Below are positions 16,001-20,525 of a DNA stretch of 20,525 nt, one piece after another; the stretch's first letter is position 1, and each line of letters begins with the position of its first letter. The position numbers and the translations under genes are program-made. Origin of the DNA: a virus; the IMG/VR virus record IMGVR_UViG_3300034198_024627, positions 1 through 20,525 of that record. One strand, given 5' to 3'. Under the pieces are notes generated by a model. The model made no database searches. It worked only from the letters and a program-made list of their open reading frames with translations, and was not told the origin of the DNA.

Positions 16001-16042
16001 ATCGTGTACGGCATTGATGCCGCAGGGACTGGGGGCCGCTGA
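13016..16042 (+). CDS. Large tail nozzle-like protein with G-x-G-Y repeats
   Basis: A 1008-residue protein, the largest here. The middle (about 412-770) fits a tail nozzle/tubular protein B: KYLCYYRYID, FFLDDLTDDELRN, DRYWYGVDTSGREMNTVYYSE, then ALAPVNNTLLMFQERHAFAL, CMGQQCWDIYDGVIFALDQTGVYSI (residues 631-655) and a C-terminal beta part; this propeller-like pattern (variable loops around repeated strands) forms the distal part of short tails. Inserted at 76-137, 293-303, 338-397 and 783-840 are copies of a G-x-G-Y-x-x-x-P-x-V motif, for example GGGYKTPPTV (387-396) and GAGYKTPPTV (791-800). Such repeats are common in phage tail and fibre proteins. It follows the adaptor and precedes a tail-associated gene. 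Its role in DNA passage or host contact is inferred. Confidence 0.78.
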   Translation: MALPAFSAAKGITVTTGPNNELIVVQGGVRGRRWTGQESKEFVPLGVDAPTVAPTVIADPGAPDGYYIARVDVTKGGYCYNAPPVVTINSTPAIGTVTGGVEASAIAYLNQSSVAEIRVQKSGKYYPAPPTITLSSTCGTGAVLTAELDIPVGAGYDATNDPLTGITQWEIIQAPTYLDEAGEVSDPLIWYRAFNGTVNISATNGTALTNPRPTNYQLPTGTNWDSAITCSSTGASPATLVVSGDTRTGQAAKIKLTFAGARWVCSYAPAGGQALNHWRGARQLLSVAPGKFGSGYDPNTTVVVRIRANQSSSNTENDILIYGYPTGNDNNTQARGYPIKNIAITNPGSGYTVAPVIQITSKSGFGAVATCEVANGQIVSVKLVNNGGGYKTPPTVEALSGKAEAFPVARPHLRGKYLCYYRYIDDTAVEFGGPFPSSLSPPTVFDAENGKSRIRWTVAYPNGQGRPKAVELWRTTSNQGITLYRVSTQLASASFFLDDLTDDELRNPDRAGYAAMPILLPNGELCANRFAIPPDNKDVVVRFQDRYWYGVDTSGREMNTVYYSEVDEPESVPSINQIVLQQSSRDADRITALAPVNNTLLMFQERHAFALSFASNPVFDAQVQPIAFRGCMGQQCWDIYDGVIFALDQTGVYSISLNGSVEDLSAPIANLISDQLDVLNGSRNFLTIDQKTLTLRAFVSFKSDRATSSGTDATPTRALCYSLRTKSWFMEKYPQKVRAATAGKLALATGAFPPSDVRNIYACESGLVVLNEGSADLARGAVTSVRLTNRGAGYKTPPTVTASGGVGAEFQSVTNDSGEVTAIIIRNPGRGYSSGTLTISAPNDPSFASPVAATATYTATSTTADTPLYIPYRMKTGCAAYVDDSEDPKAAAAQSRQIRVAYKPLAVSSPLAMRLYYNNAKDPRRNLATRVRGTGFAFSSVDSSARIDLGGNMIKSGADDGVAGAVLSGRTIDDINADRNVAVEISGARTGPEPVIVYGIDAAGTGGR

Positions 16043-17058
16043 TGTTCGACGCGTCTAGGATTGCCGCGATTCTTCGCTCCTGTGGCGTTCCAATGCGGCA
16101 GGCGGCGGAGCTTGCAGGCGTTTTGGGAGGGCGCCGGCAAAAGCTCAAGACAGGCGGCGGCTTGGAGCAGGACACCACCCCAAGCGACCTGCGCGAAGTG
16201 ACTCCCAGCGCACGGAGGCACCACCTCACCAATCTGGATTTTCGCAGGGGGGATCCGGACTACCGGCCTTCAAAGATCGACGATTCCGAGCGCCGGCGGC
16301 AGGCACAGCCTGATCCGGCAATCAAAACTGTGTCTGCGCCTCAGGAGACCGACTCCTCGTACAACCTTGTCGATGGGGCCTATACGTCGGTGGTGGCGGC
16401 CGACGGGGCTGTGGCGGTCAACCTGGCCGTTCAGGGCAGCGGACGGGCAATGATGCTCGACCCTCCGAGCAACTCGATCGTTGGAAAGACGCTTCGCTGC
16501 GAGGCCGGAGGCGGCGGCGCCAACCAAAACCTTGTCAGGTTTTTCATCGACGAAACAGGGCAAGAGGTTGTCTGGAAGCTGATGCTGGCGATCGATCGCA
16601 TCCCAATCGTCACCGACATTCGGTACCGCATTGGTCGCGGGATCGAGTACACGAGGCGGACGGCTGCCGTTTTCCTTGACCCGGCAGATCAATTCGAGCG
16701 AAAAGTTGTTCCGTTCAAGCAGCAGGAAGTGGTGTCTTCCCTCGACAAGAACGACGCCAACACTTCTCTCATCGCGACCAAGATTAAGGTGGACGTTCCG
16801 GCGACAGAGAACTTTGAGACAGACACGTTTTCTTTTGGTGGATCCGCCGACGCCGTTCTCTGCAAGACCACTTCCGCCTGGGCGAAGGGCTCATCCGCCA
16901 CGCCTCAGATCTGGGCCGGCGTGCCGGGAAGCGAGACGAACACTGGTACGACGATCTCGGCGTATAACCGATACGCCTCAATTCCCACCGGAAAGTTCTG
17001 CACGGTGATGCTGCACCGTAGCGGGTATTACTACGTAATCGCTGCGGAGTGCTCGTGA
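16042..17058 (+). CDS. Tail-associated protein, function unknown
   Basis: A 338-residue protein whose ATG overlaps the stop of the nozzle gene (TGATG at 16040-16044). A short helical N-terminus (FDASRIAAILRSCGVPMRQAA) and a charged linker are followed by a beta-rich region with YNLVDGAYTSVVAADG (about 105-120), YRIGRGIEYTRR and later TGTTISAYNRY and FCTVMLHRSGYYYVIAAECS at the end. I recall similar C-termini ending in a Tyr/Val-Ala-Glu-Cys pattern in uncharacterised phage proteins near tail genes. Position right after the nozzle gene, with coupling, suggests a virion protein at the tail tip or a fibre-anchoring protein. No enzyme motif is seen. Confidence 0.68.
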   Translation: MFDASRIAAILRSCGVPMRQAAELAGVLGGRRQKLKTGGGLEQDTTPSDLREVTPSARRHHLTNLDFRRGDPDYRPSKIDDSERRRQAQPDPAIKTVSAPQETDSSYNLVDGAYTSVVAADGAVAVNLAVQGSGRAMMLDPPSNSIVGKTLRCEAGGGGANQNLVRFFIDETGQEVVWKLMLAIDRIPIVTDIRYRIGRGIEYTRRTAAVFLDPADQFERKVVPFKQQEVVSSLDKNDANTSLIATKIKVDVPATENFETDTFSFGGSADAVLCKTTSAWAKGSSATPQIWAGVPGSETNTGTTISAYNRYASIPTGKFCTVMLHRSGYYYVIAAECS

Positions 17059-17615
17059 TGCTGTTGCCAGGCTGCCAGTGTTGCGGTACGTCTCCGTGCC
17101 CAGAGTGTCGGCACTACACGGTTGACACGTTTGACAACAGCCTTACCGCTACTGTCACAATAAACGGCTACAGCATTCCGGTGTATACAGGAGACTTTTT
17201 TCCTGAATACGAATACCTGAGTATTCCATCAGAAGTGCAGTCCAATTGCTTTGTTGGTTATGAGAATCCTAAGCGAGCCGGCTTTTATGCGGAGTTCCAG
17301 GCAGATAGTGCTTTCAGGGAATACTTCGAGGTATCTGGGTGCCCAAGCGTTCGAGTGTTGCTAAGGATTTACGTTGTTCTCCCAGAATCTCAGTACTATG
17401 GCCCAAACAGCAGGCTTGCGCTTCAAATAGAAGGGTACGATATTCCAGCAAACTGCACCGACACCGGCGGGACAGCCACCACATCGCAGTCGTGGTATTT
17501 CTGGGGCAACGACCAATTTGTAGACGAGAACTGCACAATTGCTTTGCTCGACTGGCTTAGCACGCTGACCGTGGTCACTACATTTGCGTTTGACCCTTGC
17601 GAGTGCCCACCATGA
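17058..17615 (+). CDS. AT-rich Cys-framed protein, probably acquired
   Basis: A 185-residue protein starting at ATG 17058, which overlaps the previous stop; in-frame GTG codons at 17049 and 17055 are less likely. The N-terminus MLLPGCQCCGTSPCPEC has five Cys in the first 17 residues, and the protein ends DPCECPP, so both ends are Cys-rich. Four further single Cys lie between. The body is beta-rich and aromatic (YTVDTFDNSLTATVTING, VRVLLRIYVVLPES, TSQSWYFWGNDQF). Counting 17161-17460 by hand gives about 47% GC, whereas a sampled stretch of the next gene is about 62%. The codon use (TTT, ATA, TAT) also differs. No family is recognised; tail tip, adhesin-like or carbohydrate-binding roles are possible. 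Confidence 0.7.
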   Translation: MLLPGCQCCGTSPCPECRHYTVDTFDNSLTATVTINGYSIPVYTGDFFPEYEYLSIPSEVQSNCFVGYENPKRAGFYAEFQADSAFREYFEVSGCPSVRVLLRIYVVLPESQYYGPNSRLALQIEGYDIPANCTDTGGTATTSQSWYFWGNDQFVDENCTIALLDWLSTLTVVTTFAFDPCECPP

Positions 17616-18049
17616 CCGACCCGGTCAAGCTGTCGCGGCAAGCGGTTGCATCGTTCGCGGCAAAGCGAAAGCCGGGCTACGAATCCGCGTTGATTGCCGC
17701 CGCCGTCTCCTCTGATGAACGGTCCGTGACGATCACGCGCGTCGACTACGACCGGCTCCGAGACGAGTTTGCGTTGGCCTGCGGCCCTGGCTGCCAACTC
17801 CGCCGCTCGCTGGCATGGTTGAGAATCCGCGACGACGGCTCCTGTGGCTGCAATTCCTACGCTGCGCAGATGGACGCCTGGGGGCCCGACGAGTGCCTCC
17901 GGCGAATCGAAGAGATCGTCGAGCACCTGCGGCAAGCCGCCGAGAAGAGGGGATTGATCTTCAACGAACTCGCCGCCCGCCAGCTTGTTCGGGTCGCCTG
18001 CGGTCTGGCTCGGAGGAACGCCCGCAAAGTGGCCTCCGAGGGGACATAA
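17612..18049 (+). CDS. Cys-motif small protein common in aquatic-type phages
   Basis: A 145-residue protein starting at ATG 17612, overlapping the previous stop (ATGA). It has a Cys pattern C57-x3-C61, C78-x-C80, C95, in the context ACGPGC...DDGSCGC...WGPDEC, and then a helix (LRRIEEIVEHLRQAAEKRG) leading to ARQLVRVACGLARRNAR. I recognise this arrangement (CPGC-like, DDG-x-C-x-C, W-G-x-x-x-C, EEAKKRGL-like, AR-LVR-AI) as a recurring small uncharacterised family of phages and some bacteria, from memory and without a named domain. The cysteines could bind zinc or a metal cluster. GC returns to the level of the rest of the genome here. Confidence 0.72.
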   Translation: MTDPVKLSRQAVASFAAKRKPGYESALIAAAVSSDERSVTITRVDYDRLRDEFALACGPGCQLRRSLAWLRIRDDGSCGCNSYAAQMDAWGPDECLRRIEEIVEHLRQAAEKRGLIFNELAARQLVRVACGLARRNARKVASEGT

Positions 18050-18071
18050 ACCAAGCAGAAAGGGCCATCCC

Positions 18072-18566
18072 ATGCTTGGCGGACTCATTCAGCCGCGATA
18101 CATCACGAGCTACTCCGGTGGCGGCGGGAGCCGCGAGGCCAGCTCTTCGGCCTCGTACGACTACTCTGGCCTGGAGGACCACCTCAAGTCCCAGGACATG
18201 GTGGATGACCTGCGGGCGCAGAAGTACGCCTCTCTTTACGGGGGGGATGTGGCCGGGAGCGTTGCGACTAGCGACAAAATCCGCTCGCTGCTCGGCAAAA
18301 TCAACGCCAACGCCCCAGGGGCGACGGAGAAGAGCCCTCATACGGTGGTGAATCCACTTGCGAAGGTTCAGAGCTCCAGCGGGTCCGCTGGCGTTCACCA
18401 GCGGGAACCTGATTTTGAGGGTTATCACGACTATCAGGATGGAATTGGGGCGGATCAAGACAGCCAGCCGGCCCCGCCAGAGTGGAAGCAAAACCTCATT
18501 AACAAGAACAGCGCCCTCAAGGACAAGCGTCTTGGCCGGATGGTCGAGATGGGCCACATCGCGTAA
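18072..18566 (+). CDS. Low-complexity Ser/Gly/Asp protein, possible ejection protein
   Basis: A 164-residue protein with start ATG 18072 and AGAAAGG at 18057-18063. It is rich in Gly, Ser, Asp and Lys: a Gly-Ser stretch (SYSGGGGSREASSSASYDYSG) near the N-terminus, an amphipathic region (DMVDDLRAQKYASLYGGDV), then a disordered middle and a charged C-terminus (KNSALKDKRLGRMVEMGH). No domain is recognised. It opens a series of five small low-complexity genes after the tail genes. In podoviruses internal core (ejection) proteins are encoded in this area and have similar composition, so that role is a plausible but unproven inference. Confidence 0.62.
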   Translation: MLGGLIQPRYITSYSGGGGSREASSSASYDYSGLEDHLKSQDMVDDLRAQKYASLYGGDVAGSVATSDKIRSLLGKINANAPGATEKSPHTVVNPLAKVQSSSGSAGVHQREPDFEGYHDYQDGIGADQDSQPAPPEWKQNLINKNSALKDKRLGRMVEMGHIA

Positions 18567-18577
18567 GGAGTGCAGGC

Positions 18578-18850
18578 ATGTACGGAATGAAGGCTTTCGG
18601 ATACCAGCCCTTTGGGCAGGCTGCGCGGATGATGCAATCTGGCGATCCAGACACGGTCGCCATGGGGGAGAGCATCGCTGGGGAGTACGGGCGAGATCTG
18701 AACCGTGACAACCACGAACAGGGCCTCCAGAGCTCTGAGCAGAGCCGCCGGCAGTACGACTCCGAGACGTCCCGAATGATGGGCATGAAGAAGATTGGGG
18801 TCCTTGGCGGGCTCCTGAGCGGGCGCATGCCAATCGGCGGGAACTACTGA
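18578..18850 (+). CDS. Small Gly/Met/Ser-rich protein, unknown
   Basis: A 90-residue protein with ATG 18578 and a strong AAGGAG at 18565-18570 that overlaps the previous stop. It is rich in Gly, Met, Gln and Ser with a helical middle (GEYGRDLNRDNHEQGLQSSEQSRRQ) and a C-terminal Gly-rich hydrophobic stretch (IGVLGGLLSGRMPIGGNY). The C-terminal stretch is too short to be a clear membrane helix. Like its neighbours it may be a virion component; its composition and place in the run are the only clues. Confidence 0.62.
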   Translation: MYGMKAFGYQPFGQAARMMQSGDPDTVAMGESIAGEYGRDLNRDNHEQGLQSSEQSRRQYDSETSRMMGMKKIGVLGGLLSGRMPIGGNY

Positions 18851-18851
18851 G

Positions 18852-19244
18852 ATGGACTTCCAGTACGGCAACTACGGCCAAGCCATCGGCTTCGGAAGCG
18901 GCGGTCTGCTTGCCGGCCTCATGCCTGGCGGCAATCCCGCGCAGCAGGCGGCTTACGGCCAAGCCATGCAAGGGGCTTCTCAGCTTGCGCTGAACCGTGC
19001 CCAGGAGAACATGGGGTATCAGCAGCAGCAAGCGCAAAACGAGTCTCAGCAGCGCCAGTCCGGCAACCAGAACAAGGCCCAACGCCTCGGAAATGAGAGT
19101 CAGGAGCGGATGGGCAAGGGCGAGCTTTCGACTCGCAAGAAGGCGTTCGGCATCGGCCAGCAGTTCGGGTATGCCGGAATAGACCGGCGCAAGCAGCTTG
19201 GGATTCAGCAAGGCGTGCTCAACGGCCTGGCGGGAGGCGACTGA
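18852..19244 (+). CDS. Gln/Gly-rich helical protein, possible inner-core protein
   Basis: A 130-residue protein starting one base after the previous stop. The N-terminus is Gly/aromatic (DFQYGNYGQAIGFGSGGLLAG) and resembles a short amphipathic or membrane-active segment; the centre is a polar helix of Gln, Ala and Asn (about 35-90, including YQQQQAQNESQQRQ). Such Gln/Ala-rich, low-charge proteins occur among internal virion proteins of podoviruses, for example of the T7 gp14 type, which are ejected with DNA. There is no sequence signature that proves this. It is followed by another similar gene after 2 bases. Confidence 0.62.
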   Translation: MDFQYGNYGQAIGFGSGGLLAGLMPGGNPAQQAAYGQAMQGASQLALNRAQENMGYQQQQAQNESQQRQSGNQNKAQRLGNESQERMGKGELSTRKKAFGIGQQFGYAGIDRRKQLGIQQGVLNGLAGGD

Positions 19245-19246
19245 TC

Positions 19247-19810
19247 ATGGCAATCGGATCTGACCTGACGCTTACCGGCGGGACGTTCGCCCCAGGCCCG
19301 CCAAAGCCAGCGCCTCCCGGCTGGCCGACCAAGCCACAGCCAGCCAAGGCCGCTGGGCAGTCGAGTCCTTACGGTCGCGCTCCGGGCGGAATCGGGGACG
19401 ACATCTCGCAGTCGGCAGAGAACAACGCCATGGCGATGGGCGCTGGCGCTGGGATGGCGTCACTTCAGAGCATGGACCGGGCTGGAGTCTCGCGCGGAAA
19501 AGGTCAGAGATCTCGGGCGGACGTCGCCCAAGCGGGCGCGGACATCGGCGGCCGGATGCAGTCGCAGCAGATTCAGCAGGGAATCGCTTCTGCTAACGCA
19601 AAAAACCAGCAGGGCTACGAACAATCCATGCGAATGGAGCAGCTCGGAAACCAGGGCTTGCTGGAGGGCCTCAGGAGCCAGGGCGCTCGCGAGCGTCTGG
19701 CTGGCCAGGGCTGGACCCAAGACATCTACGAGGCCCTGGCGAACGGCCAATTCAGTCTTGACCAGATGCAGCTTGACATGTCTCCGCTCCTGCGAAGCCT
19801 GATGGGCTGA
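19247..19810 (+). CDS. Pro-rich N-terminus, Gln/Ala helical protein, unknown
   Basis: A 187-residue protein with ATG 19247. The N-terminal third is Pro/Gly/Lys-rich and disordered (PGPPKPAPPGWPTKPQPAK, about 17-35). The remainder is an Ala/Gln/Gly/Met-rich helical region (AENNAMAMGAGAGMASLQS; QIQQGIASANAKNQQGYEQS) ending with a helix MSPLLRSLMG. It shares the composition of the preceding gene, suggesting they are relatives or functional partners. It may be an ejection or assembly protein. No catalytic motif is visible. Confidence 0.62.
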   Translation: MAIGSDLTLTGGTFAPGPPKPAPPGWPTKPQPAKAAGQSSPYGRAPGGIGDDISQSAENNAMAMGAGAGMASLQSMDRAGVSRGKGQRSRADVAQAGADIGGRMQSQQIQQGIASANAKNQQGYEQSMRMEQLGNQGLLEGLRSQGARERLAGQGWTQDIYEALANGQFSLDQMQLDMSPLLRSLMG

Positions 19811-19834
19811 TCAAACTACACGAAAGGGTGTGAC

Positions 19835-20143
19835 ATGGCTGACGATGTCGATCTCGAAGACCTTCCGCCAAAGGCGCTGCGGAAGATGATCCGCACCCTC
19901 CGCGCGAAGCTCAACAAGAAGCCAGGCGGTGATGACGAAGAGGACTCCGGCTCCGAGAAGGAGCGCGAGGATCTTGCCGATCTCCACGAAGACTCCAAGG
20001 GCAAAGGCCACAAGCAGAAGGTCGAGAAGGACGATCTGCCGTTCGACTTGGAGGGCGGTGACGCCGAAGATGAAGGCGAGGAAGACGACTCGTCTAGCGA
20101 TGAAGAGAAGTCAGTTCCGCCGAAGAAGAACCCGAAGAAGTAA
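19835..20143 (+). CDS. Highly acidic Asp/Glu/Lys-rich protein, unknown
   Basis: A 102-residue protein with ATG 19835 and AAAGGGTG upstream (19822-19829). A short helix near the N-terminus (LPPKALRKMIRTLRAKLNKK) is followed by a charged, disordered tail of Asp, Glu, Lys and Ser, including EDEGEEDDSSSDEEKS and a C-terminal Lys/Pro segment. It has no Cys and hardly any hydrophobic residues. Acidic proteins of this type may mimic DNA or bind basic partners, but nothing specific is shown. It belongs to the run of small genes from 18072. Confidence 0.6.
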   Translation: MADDVDLEDLPPKALRKMIRTLRAKLNKKPGGDDEEDSGSEKEREDLADLHEDSKGKGHKQKVEKDDLPFDLEGGDAEDEGEEDDSSSDEEKSVPPKKNPKK

Positions 20144-20151
20144 GGGCCGAC

Positions 20152-20525
20152 ATGAATCTTTGGAGACTCTTCGGCGACGCGGCTAAGGGGTCGTCTATTC
20201 CCAGGGCCGACGAAGTAGCCAAGAACGCTGCTCGGGTTCGCAATCTAGCCATGCAGGCCCGGCAAGCCAGGGCTGGCGCGGATCGCGTTACGGAACTTCC
20301 TGACGGAAAGACGGCCACCACTCTTGGCGGCCCGGTCGAGCGCCCGCAGGCCCCCAAGTCTTCGCGAGAAGAGGTCGAGGACCTCATCACCGAAGGCAGT
20401 CAGATTGCGCAGGACGAGAAGAAAGCTCGCGCCGGCACTGCTGCGGCCATGGAGGCCGAGCGCAAGGCAAAGAAAGAGCCTGCCCAAGCCGTCCGTTCGG
20501 AACGAGAAGCCATCGAGTTCTGGAA
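20152..20525 (+). CDS. Start of an Ala/Arg/Glu-rich protein, cut by window end
   Basis: An ATG at 20152 is preceded by AAGGG at 20142-20146, overlapping the previous stop. The frame stays open to the window end, giving 124 codons. The visible part begins MNLWRLFGDAAKG and has helical, Ala/Arg/Gln-rich segments (ADEVAKNAARVRNLAMQARQ, AMEAERKAKKEPAQAV). The protein probably continues well beyond the window. By analogy with podoviruses a large ejection protein could follow the small inner-core genes, but no domain is visible in this part. Confidence 0.6.
   Translation, partial: MNLWRLFGDAAKGSSIPRADEVAKNAARVRNLAMQARQARAGADRVTELPDGKTATTLGGPVERPQAPKSSREEVEDLITEGSQIAQDEKKARAGTAAAMEAERKAKKEPAQAVRSEREAIEFW

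Noticed and set aside
17058-17110. Lipoprotein signal for the Cys-rich gene (LLPGC)
   Set aside because: Only five residues precede the first Cys, with no basic N-terminus or hydrophobic core, so a lipobox is not supported.
1-20525. tRNA genes, CRISPR arrays, insertion sequences or attachment sites
   Set aside because: Nearly all sequence is occupied by genes. The few gaps hold only terminators and ribosome sites, and no cloverleaf, spaced repeats or transposase were seen.

Overview
The window is a 20.5 kb piece of a double-stranded DNA tailed-phage (or prophage) genome of high GC content. Every credible gene lies on the + strand, packed with short gaps, 1-4 base start/stop overlaps and good Shine-Dalgarno sites. 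I recognise a complete head-assembly, DNA-packaging and short-tail module: scaffold, major capsid protein, probable decoration protein, zinc-finger candidate small terminase, large terminase, portal, head-tail adaptor and a large nozzle-like tail protein. No tape-measure gene, tail-tube/sheath gene or baseplate set is visible, so a podovirus-like short-tailed virion is the best inference. The host cannot be read from the sequence. Some small Cys-rich families (for example 17612-18049) resemble, from memory, proteins of uncultured aquatic phages and Planctomycetes, but this is only a hint.

Layout. (1) 1-631: the end of an upstream operon with two small genes (a DUF551-like zinc-binding protein and a His/Cys-containing peptide), closed by a strong intrinsic terminator at 588-631. 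(2) 670-6023: first structural unit, made of a 53-residue protein, a 440-residue unknown, a 300-residue protein with an internal tandem-type repeat, scaffold, major capsid and decoration protein, closed by a second strong terminator at 5985-6023. (3) 6071-12652: packaging and neck unit, made of a 66-residue protein, zinc-finger candidate TerS overlapping TerL by 152 bases, a 105-residue linker protein, portal with a polyproline tail, a 181-residue unknown, a small beta-type protein and a head-tail adaptor starting at TTG. (4) 12655-17058: tail, made of a 119-residue protein, a 1008-residue nozzle-like protein carrying repeated G-x-G-Y motifs, and a 338-residue tail-associated protein. (5) 17058-20525: accessory and probable virion-internal genes, made of an unusually AT-rich Cys-framed protein, a Cys-motif protein, then five small Gly/Gln/Asp-rich proteins and the start of a further gene that runs off the window.

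How they work together: the scaffold directs capsid-protein assembly around the portal, the terminase fills the procapsid with DNA, the adaptor and nozzle close the portal vertex, and the low-complexity proteins downstream of the tail genes are plausible ejection (inner-core) proteins. The most noteworthy points are the low-GC gene, the TerS/TerL overlap, the repeat-bearing proteins, and about a dozen genes with no recognisable function inside an otherwise standard structural operon. No integrase, repressor, lysis, tRNA, replication or CRISPR element was found here.
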